Part shown: positions 1 to 7,015 of the stretch, in pieces | Layout of the letters: each line of letters begins with the position of its first letter | Position numbering within the stretch: position 1 is the stretch's first letter | Assembly (NCBI GenBank): GCA_001515185.1 | Contig: LQHI01000076.1 | Span: 1,901-17,423 of the forward strand | Length of the DNA: 15,523 bases | Direction of reading: 5' to 3' | Source: Hadesarchaea archaeon DG-33 | GTDB lineage: Archaea > Hadarchaeota > Hadarchaeia > Hadarchaeales > Hadarchaeaceae | Program-made: the position numbers and the translations under genes | The notes under the pieces: model-generated | Told to the model about the DNA's origin: nothing | The model's database searches: none | Seen by the model: only the letters and a program-made list of their open reading frames with translations

Positions 1-618
1 CTGACTTTCCAATGATTTTGCATTAGTCCGCATATCCTCAATTCGGTTCAGGATCTCCTTTCGCGATGAGATTTTCGAGGAGATTAAGTCTAGCGAGCGC
101 ATTTCTCGGAGGGTTCCTTCGATGAGAACATTGACCTCCCTGACCAATCCATGCAACCGTCGAAGGCGTAACTCGATCGCGTTAAAGTGAGATCCGAACA
201 ATGCTCGGACATAGCGGCTGTGGGTGACGAGTGCGTCAGTTGTAAGGTTCACCATTTTCGTCAACTTGCCACTTAGTATCGCGAGGTTGTTGGTCGAGAA
301 TTCCCCCCGCCGCTCGATATCAGTGACCGCGCGGGTTAGCTTGTCAGTTAGGAGCCTTCGGGCCTCGAGCGCCGTCTTGCGCAATCCTGGATAAACTTCT
401 TCGGCAGGTTCGGCCTCGGAAAAGGTTTTTAAGTCCTTTAAAAGTGCTCCCCGCTCTTCGGATAGCCTGTCGAGCATGGTATTTAATTTGGATTGGGCCT
501 CCGAGAGCTTTTCCTGCTTGAGTTTGTCTACTCGCCCTTCAAGAGAATCTACTGATAATTTTTCAACTTGAGGTTCAGGCGCTTTTGGTTTTCTGCCGAA
601 GATTTTGCGGAGAAACAT
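1..618 (-). CDS. Coiled-coil protein of unknown function (3' end outside window)
   Basis: An open frame without stops runs from an ATG at 618 to the left edge, giving 206 residues with the C-terminus missing. I do not recognise the family. The start MFLRKIFGRK is basic, followed by a Pro-rich linker (about residues 11-17), then almost entirely charged, helix-forming sequence with Leu/Ile heptad-like spacing, suggesting coiled coils at about 25-75 and 80-205. No signal peptide, transmembrane segment or catalytic motif is visible. It could be a cytoplasmic scaffold or a membrane-remodelling-type helical protein, but nothing in the sequence decides this. It lies 69 bases after wtpC on the same strand, with a hairpin and a TATA-like box in the gap, so it is probably a separate transcription unit. 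The frame is strongly supported; the function is unknown. Confidence 0.75.
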   Translation of the reverse strand, partial: MFLRKIFGRKPKAPEPQVEKLSVDSLEGRVDKLKQEKLSEAQSKLNTMLDRLSEERGALLKDLKTFSEAEPAEEVYPGLRKTALEARRLLTDKLTRAVTDIERRGEFSTNNLAILSGKLTKMVNLTTDALVTHSRYVRALFGSHFNAIELRLRRLHGLVREVNVLIEGTLREMRSLDLISSKISSRKEILNRIEDMRTNAKSLESQ

Positions 619-626
619 CGACTCGC

Positions 627-656
627 CAACTATACATAATTGAGTTGTTGTTTAAA
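627..656 (-). promoter_or_regulatory. Possible promoter of the coiled-coil gene
   Basis: On the minus strand a TTTAAA box (651-656) lies about 35 bases before the ATG at 618, with a second A/T-rich patch at 631-640. This would give a transcript with a very short leader. The box is less like the TATAAGT boxes elsewhere in the window, so the call is tentative. Confidence 0.35.
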
Positions 657-658
657 TG

Positions 659-673
659 TTCGGCGCAGCCGAA
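659..673 (-). terminator. Short hairpin after wtpC, possible terminator
   Basis: TTCGGC and GCCGAA form a perfect 6-bp stem with a 3-base loop, 14 bases after the wtpC stop codon. On the minus strand it is followed by an A/T-rich stretch (ATTTAAAC) rather than a clean T-run. It may end or pause the wtp transcript, or mark the boundary with the next gene. Confidence 0.35.
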
Positions 674-687
674 ACAAAAGCTGTTTA

Positions 688-1731
688 TTAAATCACGTGT
701 ATTGAAGACGCTTTAAATGCAACGTAAACTCCGGAGCCGATTTTTAACTTCATGTCTAGAAAAGATCTTTTGGTGATAATTACCACTAGTTCGCGTCCGA
801 CATCTACTTTTAACCTTACAGTTGTGCCTCGGTCGGAGATCTCAGTTATCTTACCCTTCAGCATGTTTCTTCCGCTTGATTTGATTGGTCTTTTTGATAG
901 AAGAATGTCTTCGGGTCGGATGCAAACTTTAACTTTACCTTCTTTTTGCGTCACAGCTTCAATCAACAAATTTCCGATATCTATCCTAGCGAGACCTTTT
1001 TTTAGCTTTGATTTTCCTGAAAAAATATTTTCAACTCCAACAAATTTTGCAACGAATTCCGATTTTGGTTTTCGAAATATTTCGTCTGGTTTCCCCACTT
1101 GAATGAGTTTTCCATCGCTCAAGATGCCTATCCGGTCACCCAACAGAATCGCTTCGACATGATCATGAGTGACATGAATCGTGGTGATGCCGGATTTCTC
1201 GTGGAAGTCCTTTAACTCCCCCCTTAACTTCTCCTGCGTCTGTGCATCCAACGCGCTCAATGGTTCATCCAAGAGTAAAACGTCTGGATCAAGCACGATC
1301 GCCCTAGCTAAAGCCACCTTCTGTTGTTCTCCGCCACTCAGTGTTTTGGGTAGTCGTTTAGACAGGTGAGCGAGACCAAGCAAACTCATGGCGCGCCGCA
1401 TTTTTTTATCGATTTCAGGTTTCGGGATTTTTTTCAACCTTAACCCGAACTTAACATTCTCTTCAACATTCAGGTGAGGAAACAACGAATAGTCTTGGTA
1501 AACGAAGCCTACTCTCCTTTGCTCAGGAGGGACGTCTGTCATGTTTTTATCGTTTATCCAGATTTCACCTAGATCGGGACGGTGAAACCCAGCGATTAAC
1601 TCAAGCACGAGGGTTTTTCCGGCCCCCGTTGGACCCAGCACGGTGAAGTACTCCCGTTCTTTGACATCCAGGTTTATGTTCGTCAACGAAAAATCGGCCC
1701 ATTTTTTCGATAAATCCTTAATGCTCAGCAT
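688..1731 (-). CDS. wtpC: Tungstate/molybdate ABC transporter ATP-binding protein WtpC
   Basis: 347 residues; the cytoplasmic ATPase that powers oxyanion import. Walker A GPTGAGKT is at 33-40, the Q-loop around Gln78, the signature LSGGEQQ at 130-136, Walker B LLLDEP at 151-156, the D-loop SALD at 158-161 and the switch His at 188. After the ATPase domain (about 1-235) comes a C-terminal region ending in a TOBE-like beta domain (about 288-347), typical of ModC/WtpC/CysA-type ATPases that sense or bind the oxyanion. The ATG at 1731 lies inside the 3' end of wtpB (14-base overlap) and is preceded by AGAGG eight bases upstream. The specific WtpC name rests mainly on the WtpA partner; on its own it could be any ATPase of the molybdate/sulfate/spermidine group. 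Confidence 0.9.
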   Translation of the reverse strand: MLSIKDLSKKWADFSLTNINLDVKEREYFTVLGPTGAGKTLVLELIAGFHRPDLGEIWINDKNMTDVPPEQRRVGFVYQDYSLFPHLNVEENVKFGLRLKKIPKPEIDKKMRRAMSLLGLAHLSKRLPKTLSGGEQQKVALARAIVLDPDVLLLDEPLSALDAQTQEKLRGELKDFHEKSGITTIHVTHDHVEAILLGDRIGILSDGKLIQVGKPDEIFRKPKSEFVAKFVGVENIFSGKSKLKKGLARIDIGNLLIEAVTQKEGKVKVCIRPEDILLSKRPIKSSGRNMLKGKITEISDRGTTVRLKVDVGRELVVIITKRSFLDMKLKIGSGVYVAFKASSIHVI

Positions 1732-2509
1732 ACAATCGCCTCTGTAGATATTTTAGTCCCACGAATACTGATAATGTAATCAGGAGAAGTATTACCGCGA
1801 CGCGCATTCCTTCATAAAGCCCTAGGCTGTAAAATCGGCTCCAAATCATCCCCGGGGCAATCATTGGAAAAAATCCAACGAGCATGATTACCGCTGCGAA
1901 CTCGCTTATTGCGCGTGCCCAACTCATTATCGCTCCGCTGAATATCTGGGGAAATGCGAGCGGAAATGCCACTTTTCGGAAGGCTCCCCATTCCGTAGCG
2001 CCTAGGGATCGTGCTACCTTTTCTAGACGGGGATCAACGTTTTGGAATCCCTTCTTAGCGGAGTTGATGAGGAATGGCGCGGAGACGAATAACATCGCGA
2101 TTACAACCCCGGGGAGAGCGCCTTCAAACCTAAGAAAAGATGAGACTGGCCCGCCAATTAATCCGTTTAATCCAAAAACTGTCAACAACATGATGCCGGC
2201 GACGACATGAGGTATCGCCATGGGGAGGTCTATTATCCCTTCGATGAGTGTTTTTCCTCTAAAGTCCTTTCTCGCTAACAAATAAGCTAGGGGGACGCCG
2301 AACACAAACGCCACCATTACCGCAAGGAATGCCGAGAAACAGCTCAGCCCCACCGCCTTTAGAACCTCTTGGTTAGTGATGGCGCTGAGAAATCCGGTTA
2401 GGTCAAATGCAAATTGTCTGAAAAAAATATTAGCTATTGGAAGAGCGAGAACAGCCACAATGAGAATCCCAAGCGCGACGAATAAAGCGGTTATTTTCCC
2501 AATCTTCAC
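1718..2509 (-). CDS. wtpB: Tungstate/molybdate ABC transporter permease WtpB
   Basis: 263 residues; membrane channel subunit. Hydrophobic segments lie at about 8-30, 52-79, 93-118, 131-149, 186-214 and 233-252, fitting the usual six-helix BPD_transp_1 fold. The cytoplasmic EAA loop that contacts the ATPase is seen at about 162-180, with the conserved pattern ARSLGA...F..V..P. The start is a GTG at 2509 that overlaps the wtpA stop as GTGA, with GGTGAT just upstream, so translation is probably coupled to wtpA. The order binding protein-permease-ATPase is the standard wtpABC order. Length and topology match ModB/WtpB; the substrate is assigned from WtpA. Confidence 0.9.
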   Translation of the reverse strand: MKIGKITALFVALGILIVAVLALPIANIFFRQFAFDLTGFLSAITNQEVLKAVGLSCFSAFLAVMVAFVFGVPLAYLLARKDFRGKTLIEGIIDLPMAIPHVVAGIMLLTVFGLNGLIGGPVSSFLRFEGALPGVVIAMLFVSAPFLINSAKKGFQNVDPRLEKVARSLGATEWGAFRKVAFPLAFPQIFSGAIMSWARAISEFAAVIMLVGFFPMIAPGMIWSRFYSLGLYEGMRVAVILLLITLSVFVGLKYLQRRLYAEH

Positions 2510-3531
2510 TGTATCACCAATGGTTGAAGATTTTCTGGCAGTTTATTAACATCGCTCGCTATGGCGGGAACTATCGGGGGCTGACCACAATTCTCAAAAA
2601 CTTCTTGTCCATACTCAGTTATCAATAATGTTATGAACTCGATTGCCAAATCCTCATTCGGCGTATTCTTGGGTATAGTTATCCCATAGACGATAGGCTC
2701 GGCGGTAAGCACTTTGCCGTTCGCAAGCCGCACTTTAACTTGTTTATAGATGTTTTCGTAGTCTGTGCTGGTTAGATTGATTCCATCGGAGAGCTCTACA
2801 AATTTAAATCCATGTTGGGCTGCGACGCTTCTATATTCAAATGCGTAGTCGATGCTATGCGCTTCCAACTTGATAAGTAGGCTCACCGATTTATCTGAGA
2901 TCTCCAGCTTATCGGTATTTGGATTTAAGTCCTCTGGCACCTGGATTAGATAATTGCCATTTTCCTCAATCGTCCCGACGTTGGTATTGCCCACGATTAA
3001 ATCATCAAAAATTGTGGAATTATTATAATAAATTTCTGCGAGCTGCAAAACCATTACCGTGCGATATCCACAGGGATCAAGGTTGGGGTTGCTGAATCCA
3101 AACTTCACGCCAGTTCTATTAAGGATATCATACCAATTGTTCTCGTTAATCTCATCTGCATAATTACTATCGGATGTATAGACGAGCACAATTTCATTAC
3201 GTGCAAACTGGATATACCAATCCGCATATTCAGGAAACATCATTTTGGGGATCAATGAATAGTCCGCCGAAACGAGGATGTCCGCAGCTTTATGAAGTTC
3301 GGTTATCTGGCTAATGGCTTCTGCACTTCCATGAGGTTCGAGCTGCAAGTCTACATCGTAAGAGCTTTCGAATTGCATTTCAATTTTCTCAAGGGGTATT
3401 GTGAGGCTGCCGGCGTGATAAATTTTCAACACAGGTTTCCCTCCCATAGAAAATATGAGTACACCTAAGACAACGGCAATCGTCGCTGGAACAATAATGG
3501 TTTTTTTTGTACCTATGCTTTCCATAAGCAT
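2506..3531 (-). CDS. wtpA: Tungstate/molybdate-binding protein WtpA
   Basis: 341 residues; extracytoplasmic solute-binding protein that captures tungstate or molybdate and delivers it to WtpB. The N-terminus has a basic start and a hydrophobic stretch (about 11-29) acting as signal or membrane anchor, with no lipobox Cys. Mature-domain landmarks of the archaeal WtpA/ModA family are clear: YHAGSLTIP (38-46), LEPHGSAEAI (64-73), SADYSLIPKMM (88-98), ARNEIV (110-115), LDPCGYR (151-157) and FEYRSVA (231-237). Asp152 and Glu232 align with the acidic residues that give this archaeal group six-coordinate metal binding (family knowledge, recalled). The ATG at 3531 has GAGG four bases upstream; a second ATG at 3525 is possible. 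It heads the wtpABC operon. Confidence 0.93.
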   Translation of the reverse strand: MLMESIGTKKTIIVPATIAVVLGVLIFSMGGKPVLKIYHAGSLTIPLEKIEMQFESSYDVDLQLEPHGSAEAISQITELHKAADILVSADYSLIPKMMFPEYADWYIQFARNEIVLVYTSDSNYADEINENNWYDILNRTGVKFGFSNPNLDPCGYRTVMVLQLAEIYYNNSTIFDDLIVGNTNVGTIEENGNYLIQVPEDLNPNTDKLEISDKSVSLLIKLEAHSIDYAFEYRSVAAQHGFKFVELSDGINLTSTDYENIYKQVKVRLANGKVLTAEPIVYGITIPKNTPNEDLAIEFITLLITEYGQEVFENCGQPPIVPAIASDVNKLPENLQPLVIQ

Positions 3532-3545
3532 GTTTCCTCTTTTTA

Positions 3546-3592
3546 TTTAACTAATATGATTAAAAATTTTCTTTTAGTTAAACATTAATGTT
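3546..3592 (-). promoter_or_regulatory. A/T-rich wtp promoter region with inverted repeats (possible operator)
   Basis: TTTAACTAA (3546-3554) and TTAGTTAAA (3574-3582) are exact inverted copies 19 bases apart. A perfect 12-bp palindrome AACATTAATGTT (3581-3592) overlaps the second copy. All lie in the 127-base gap between wtpA and the divergent TRAM start, within 15-61 bases of the wtpA start. Possible TATA elements for wtpA on the minus strand (TTTTTATTAA near 3591-3600) abut the palindrome. A site for a metal- or oxyanion-responsive repressor is a reasonable inference, but the A/T richness makes chance palindromes more likely than usual. Confidence 0.45.
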
Positions 3593-3613
3593 AATAAAAA
3601 TCATTCCCACGCA

Positions 3614-3625
3614 AATTTATAAGTA
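3614..3625 (+). promoter_or_regulatory. TATA-box promoter of the TRAM gene
   Basis: AATTTATAAGTA is a good archaeal TATA box, preceded by GCAA as a possible BRE part. It lies about 50 bases before the chosen GTG start at 3668, predicting transcription start around 3645 and a leader of about 20-25 bases that includes the AAGGAG ribosome site at 3653-3658. Confidence 0.65.
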
Positions 3626-3667
3626 TAGTCCCCCACGTTAGGTTGTAATAAAAAGGAGTTGAAAAGA

Positions 3668-3856
3668 GTGTACAGACCTAGAGAGCGAGGAGGACCACCT
3701 GCTCCGGTGAACGTTGGCGACATTCAAGACGTGAAGATTGAGTGCATTCAAGGCTTCGTGGTCTTCGTACCCGGCACAAATCCCGGGGATGAGGTAAAAG
3801 TTCGCATAACTGCAGTGCGACAAAGATTTGCGACAGCTGAAGTCGTTACAGAGTAA
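3668..3856 (+). CDS. Small TRAM-domain RNA-binding protein
   Basis: 62 residues consisting of a single TRAM domain: basic N-terminus YRPRERG, then the beta-barrel pattern with VNVGDIQDVKIE, a central FVPGTNPGDEVKVRIT (G..PGD.V.V.I) and a final FATAEVV strand. Stand-alone TRAM proteins are common in archaea, bind RNA and are reported to act like cold-shock RNA chaperones; a specific role here is inferred from the family. Start choice: a TTG at 3659 directly abuts the AAGGAG site (no spacer), whereas the GTG at 3668 has a normal 9-base spacer from GGAG, so I prefer GTG. It has its own promoter, diverges from wtpA, and precedes kae1 on the same strand with a 104-base gap. Confidence 0.88.
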   Translation: MYRPRERGGPPAPVNVGDIQDVKIECIQGFVVFVPGTNPGDEVKVRITAVRQRFATAEVVTE

Positions 3857-3880
3857 ACTTATTAACTCTGGACTTTGGCA

Positions 3881-3886
3881 TTTTTT
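3881..3886 (+). terminator. T6 run between TRAM gene and kae1, possible weak terminator
   Basis: A run of six T follows the TRAM stop by 24 bases on the coding strand. Archaeal RNA polymerase can stop at T-runs without a hairpin. No clear TATA box sits at the usual distance before the kae1 start, so read-through into kae1 is equally possible. Confidence 0.25.
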
Positions 3887-3960
3887 GCTTGGTTCAGCGG
3901 CAGCTAGGTCAAAAACTGAAAACTTTTTGGTCGAGCGTGCTAGTAAAGTTGGGTTCAAGT

Positions 3961-4941
3961 ATGCTTTGTCTTGGCATCGAAGGTACGGCGCATACTTTCG
4001 GCGTAGGCATCGTTAACTCTAAGGGGAAAATCTTAGCCAACACTTCAAGAGTTTACACACCCCCAAAGGGCGGCATTCACCCCAGAGAAGCTGCACAATT
4101 TCACACAGCAAACGCTCGTGCGGTATTAAGTGACGCGTTGAAAACAGCAGGGGTGGGCATTGAAAATATCGATTTGATTGCGTTTTCTTTAGGGCCGGGT
4201 TTGGGCCCCTGTCTCCGCACGGCTGCTACGGCTGCGAGGGCTTTGGCAGCGTTCCATAATATCCCGATTTTAGGGATAAATCATTGCATTGCCCATGTTG
4301 AGATCGGCCGCTTGGTAGCGCACGCTAAAGATCCCGTCACTCTTTACGTCAGCGGGGGGAACACTCAAGTAATCGCCTTCGACGCAGGGCGCTATCGTGT
4401 TTTTGGAGAAACACTCGATATCCCCGTTGGCAATTGCCTCGATGTCTTCGCGCGGGAGGTTGGATTGCCCCATCCCGGCGGGCCTAACGTCGAGCGGCTC
4501 GCGCGCGAGGGTAAGCGCTACGTTTTGCTGCCTTACGTGGTTAAGGGGATGGACCTGTCTTTCTCAGGGTTGATGACCGAAACAGTCCGCAAGCACCGTG
4601 CTGGAGCCGATGTTCGAGATCTCTGCTACAGCCTGCAGGAAACGGCATTCGCTGCTCTCGTGGAGGTGACTGAGCGAGCGGTTGCGCACACCGAAAAACG
4701 CGAGGTCATGCTAACTGGCGGGGTCGCGGCAAATAAGAGGTTAAGAGAGATGCTTAAACTCATGGCGAAGGAGCACCACGCAAAATTTTTCGTTCCACCA
4801 ATGGAGTTATGTGCCGATAACGGGGCTATGATAGGTTGGACAGGTATCTTAGCGTATACACACGGTGTGAGACAAAATCTCGAAGACACAGTAGTGAATC
4901 AGAGGTGGAGAGTCGACGAAGTTAGCATTCCTTGGCGGTAG
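3961..4941 (+). CDS. kae1: tRNA threonylcarbamoyladenosine synthase subunit Kae1 (KEOPS)
   Basis: 326 residues; the catalytic subunit of KEOPS, which transfers the threonylcarbamoyl group from TC-AMP to A37 of ANN-decoding tRNAs (t6A). Visible ASKHA-fold landmarks: LGIEGTAHTFGVGI (4-17), SLGPGLGPCLR (76-86), NHCIAHVEIG (107-116) with metal ligands His108 and His112, SGGNTQ (131-136), GPNVERLA (174-181), LTGGVAANKRL (251-261) and CADNGAMIGW (284-293) with metal ligand Asp286. The protein ends at the normal Kae1 terminus with no fused Bud32 kinase. The frame is open upstream to 3889, but homologues begin at MxxLGIEGTAHT, so the ATG at 3961 is chosen although only a weak GGGTT lies before it. 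Another KEOPS subunit, Pcc1, is encoded near the right edge. Confidence 0.95.
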   Translation: MLCLGIEGTAHTFGVGIVNSKGKILANTSRVYTPPKGGIHPREAAQFHTANARAVLSDALKTAGVGIENIDLIAFSLGPGLGPCLRTAATAARALAAFHNIPILGINHCIAHVEIGRLVAHAKDPVTLYVSGGNTQVIAFDAGRYRVFGETLDIPVGNCLDVFAREVGLPHPGGPNVERLAREGKRYVLLPYVVKGMDLSFSGLMTETVRKHRAGADVRDLCYSLQETAFAALVEVTERAVAHTEKREVMLTGGVAANKRLREMLKLMAKEHHAKFFVPPMELCADNGAMIGWTGILAYTHGVRQNLEDTVVNQRWRVDEVSIPWR

Positions 4942-5003
4942 TCAACGTGTTTGCAATCTAAGCACAGGCATCTCTTTTGCCTACATATTATCTTGGATAG
5001 ATT

Positions 5004-5018
5004 CGTTTTTAAAAATTT
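5004..5018. terminator. Bidirectional T/A-run terminator between convergent genes
   Basis: Between the kae1 stop (4941) and the stop of the convergent COG1325 gene (5024) lies TTTTTAAAAA (5006-5015) inside an A/T-rich stretch, giving a T5 run on each strand. A weak AGGCA/TGCCT stem is also visible near 4965-4981. T-runs are the usual archaeal termination signal, so this short gap probably ends both transcripts. Confidence 0.5.
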
Positions 5019-5023
5019 GTGAG

Positions 5024-5461
5024 TTATTTTGTCTGCAAAAATTTCTTGACTAAGTCAACCGCGACTTTTCGTTTGGCAGGGTAAGCCGCGACCTTCAGTC
5101 TGAGGTGGATAACATCGCCACCCTCGGTCAGCGCGAGCCCCCCTGCATAGGCCAGCTGTTTATCGAACCTTAGGTGTAGATGGCATGTCTTATCGATTCT
5201 GCCCGGTGCGACCATAGCAATTTTTTCGAACTCTCCTCCGCGTAGCTTGTTTAGGATTCTTTGCCAGAGCTCTCGAGTCTCCTTGCGCTCAATCCGCGCC
5301 TCGAGGCTCACGATGGGGTTGCCATGGTGGCCTTTAAGCCTCAATCGGCGGATCTCAATCTCTTCGGGCAACAAAATCCTAAGGGCATCTAAAACTCGTT
5401 CTTCGGCCTCGGTGGCATGCGCAAATGTGCTAACAACCGCGCTCCTGAGCGGAAATCCCAT
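5024..5461 (-). CDS. COG1325-type RNA-binding protein (predicted exosome-associated)
   Basis: 145 residues. The sequence matches the archaeal PF01877/COG1325 family, often annotated as 'RNA-binding protein' or 'predicted exosome subunit'. Landmarks are TFAHATEAEERVLDAL near the N-terminus, the central LKGHHGNPI, the pattern LWQRIL..L, and the late HLHLRFDKQLAYAGGLAL...DVIHLRLKVAAYP. The family is typically encoded beside rpl15e, as here. The biochemical role is not settled; binding to structured RNA is inferred. Two starts are possible. A TTG at 5467 lies only five bases after the rpl15e stop, and the ATG at 5461 has GTGAT (the 3' half of a Shine-Dalgarno site) five bases before it, so I prefer ATG. 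It is the last gene of serA-rpl15e-COG1325. Confidence 0.82.
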   Translation of the reverse strand: MGFPLRSAVVSTFAHATEAEERVLDALRILLPEEIEIRRLRLKGHHGNPIVSLEARIERKETRELWQRILNKLRGGEFEKIAMVAPGRIDKTCHLHLRFDKQLAYAGGLALTEGGDVIHLRLKVAAYPAKRKVAVDLVKKFLQTK

Positions 5462-5472
5462 TCCCAATCACT

Positions 5473-6030
5473 TCAGCCACGCCGGCGGGCCCGAACGCTC
5501 GGCCTGACTTTCTCTGCACCCTTGCCCTTGCGGAGCAGCCCACGCGCCTTTCGCCCGGCTCTCGTCAAACCCCTGTAAACTCGCCCACGATGCGCTTTCT
5601 CGGCCACCCATCTGAGTTGAGAATCGCTCAGGATCGCAGGGTGGTTCGGGTCGAGCATGATGACCTCAAAATACTCGTGGGTGCCGTCGGGGCCGAGCGG
5701 GTAGGAGTTCAGAACCTCTAAATTAGGGTACTTCCGGGCCGCTCGCTCCTCTGCAATCAGCTGGATGCTCTTCTTGGGGACGAGCTTACGAATTCCCATG
5801 CGCTTTGGTCGGCGCCCATGTCGTGGCCGCACCTTGTGTCTACCGCCTTTCCGCACCCGAGCCCGAACGACGATGACGCCTTGCTTCGCCTTGTATCCCA
5901 GCGCGCGAGCTCGATTTAGCCTAGTTGGGTGCTCGACACGCACTATCGCTGGTCCGCGCCGCCACTCGCGCATTCGGCTGCGCATAAGTTTGCTCAATTC
6001 TGCCGATCCATTTCTCAAGTACCTGTACAT
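5473..6030 (-). CDS. rpl15e: 50S ribosomal protein L15e (eL15)
   Basis: 185 residues, highly basic, a structural protein of the large subunit found only in archaea and eukaryotes. Characteristic stretches include MYRYLRN, EWRRGPAIVRVEHPTRLNRAR, ALGYKAKQGV, VRVRKGGR, PLGPDGTHEYFEVIMLDP and AEKAHRGRVYRGLT, ending in an Arg/Lys-rich tail. The frame is open to 6051, but the ATG at 6030 gives the canonical MYRY start and has GGGGTG five bases upstream. The start lies 10 bases after the serA stop, so the ribosomal gene is read from the serA promoter or an internal one. Confidence 0.96.
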   Translation of the reverse strand: MYRYLRNGSAELSKLMRSRMREWRRGPAIVRVEHPTRLNRARALGYKAKQGVIVVRARVRKGGRHKVRPRHGRRPKRMGIRKLVPKKSIQLIAEERAARKYPNLEVLNSYPLGPDGTHEYFEVIMLDPNHPAILSDSQLRWVAEKAHRGRVYRGLTRAGRKARGLLRKGKGAEKVRPSVRARRRG

Positions 6031-6040
6031 TATGACACCC

Positions 6041-6952
6041 CTACTGGACAAGTGTATCTTTTATCTTCTGGACTATAATCATCGCCGCATCTCGCTGCGC
6101 CTCGCGTGTTGAAGCTCCGAGGTGTGGCGTGAGCACGACGTTCGGTAGCTCAAGCAATGGGCTATCACGGGGCGGCTCCTGCCCGTAGACATCCAAGCAA
6201 GCCCCCGCAATTTTTTTGTCCTTCAACGCTTCAATCAGCGCCGCTTCATCGACGATTCCGCCACGCGAGGTGTTTATCAACACTGCGGTCGGTTTCATGA
6301 GTTCGAGTTCACGTTTTCCGACCATATGTTTGGCCTCAGGCATCAGTGGTACGTGTAGGGTAACGAAATCCGATTCTTGAAACAACGTGTTTAAATCGAC
6401 GTACTTCGCTCCCGTCCGCTCGGCGAACTCCTGGTTTTTGGCAACGTCATATAGGAGCAACTCCATCAGAAATGCCTTTGCCCTGTAGCCCACCGCCCTA
6501 CCTATTTTCCCTGTGCCTACTATGCCAAGCGTTTTACCCCTTAATTCGGTACCCATGAGTTGAGACTTCTCCCATCGTCCCGCTTTAGTGCTTGAGTCCG
6601 CACGCGGGAGATGCCTTGCAAATGACAACATGTGTCCGAGCACGAGTTCCGCGACCGCGATGGTTGGAGCTTCTGGAGAGTTGAGTACCTTGATCCCTCG
6701 CTTTTCGGCGGCTTTGACATCTACGTTGTCAAGCCCTACCCCTGCTCGTGCGATTATCCCGAGCTGTTTGCCTGCATCGATTACATCCTTCGTTACTTTA
6801 GTCGCGCTTCGCACCACCAGCACATCGTACTCCTTAACTTTCTCGAGTAGATCGGCCGGCTTCAGGCCAGTGGCCACCTCAACCTCTGCGAACTCACGCA
6901 GTGCCTTAAGACCATCTTCGTGGATGGGGTCAGTAACTAAGATTTTCGCCAT
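6041..6952 (-). CDS. serA: D-3-phosphoglycerate dehydrogenase-like 2-hydroxyacid dehydrogenase
   Basis: 303 residues; NAD-dependent oxidation of a 2-hydroxyacid, most likely 3-phosphoglycerate to 3-phosphohydroxypyruvate, the first step of serine synthesis. The substrate-binding lobes surround a Rossmann domain with GTGKIG (146-151) and Asp169 at the end of beta-2, which indicates NAD rather than NADP. Catalytic residues are visible: Arg230 (NTSRGG), Glu259 (GQEPP) and His277 (TPHLGAST). RAGVGLDN (69-76) is typical of SerA. It lacks the C-terminal regulatory and ACT domains of long SerA proteins, so the short form is probably not serine-inhibited through ACT. Glyoxylate or hydroxypyruvate reductase activity cannot be excluded. 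The ATG at 6952 is chosen over an in-frame ATG at 6967 because GAGG sits seven bases before it. It heads the serA-rpl15e-COG1325 unit. Confidence 0.88.
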   Translation of the reverse strand: MAKILVTDPIHEDGLKALREFAEVEVATGLKPADLLEKVKEYDVLVVRSATKVTKDVIDAGKQLGIIARAGVGLDNVDVKAAEKRGIKVLNSPEAPTIAVAELVLGHMLSFARHLPRADSSTKAGRWEKSQLMGTELRGKTLGIVGTGKIGRAVGYRAKAFLMELLLYDVAKNQEFAERTGAKYVDLNTLFQESDFVTLHVPLMPEAKHMVGKRELELMKPTAVLINTSRGGIVDEAALIEALKDKKIAGACLDVYGQEPPRDSPLLELPNVVLTPHLGASTREAQRDAAMIIVQKIKDTLVQ

Positions 6953-6993
6953 ACCACTTCCTCTCATATGCTCGAAGAAATTAAGCGAAGCTG

Positions 6994-7003
6994 ACTTATA
7001 TCT
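6994..7003 (-). promoter_or_regulatory. TATA-box promoter of serA-rpl15e
   Basis: On the minus strand AGATATAAGT lies 48 bases before the serA ATG, in the 63-base gap after the radical SAM gene. It predicts transcription start near 6972-6976 and a leader of about 20-25 bases containing the GAGGAAG ribosome site. It separates serA from the upstream operon. Confidence 0.6.
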
Positions 7004-7015
7004 GCGCGGGTTGCT

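Noticed and set aside
3638..3958. Open frame on the minus strand opposite the TRAM gene
   Set aside because: It covers the TRAM gene and its promoter in antisense, and its translation shows no recognisable domain, while the plus-strand TRAM frame is clear.
3889..3960. Extended N-terminus for Kae1
   Set aside because: The 24 extra residues have no match to the conserved Kae1 start, which is reached exactly at the ATG at 3961.
6031..6051. Longer start for eL15
   Set aside because: The extra seven residues overlap the serA stop region; the ATG at 6030 gives the canonical MYRY start with a good ribosome site.
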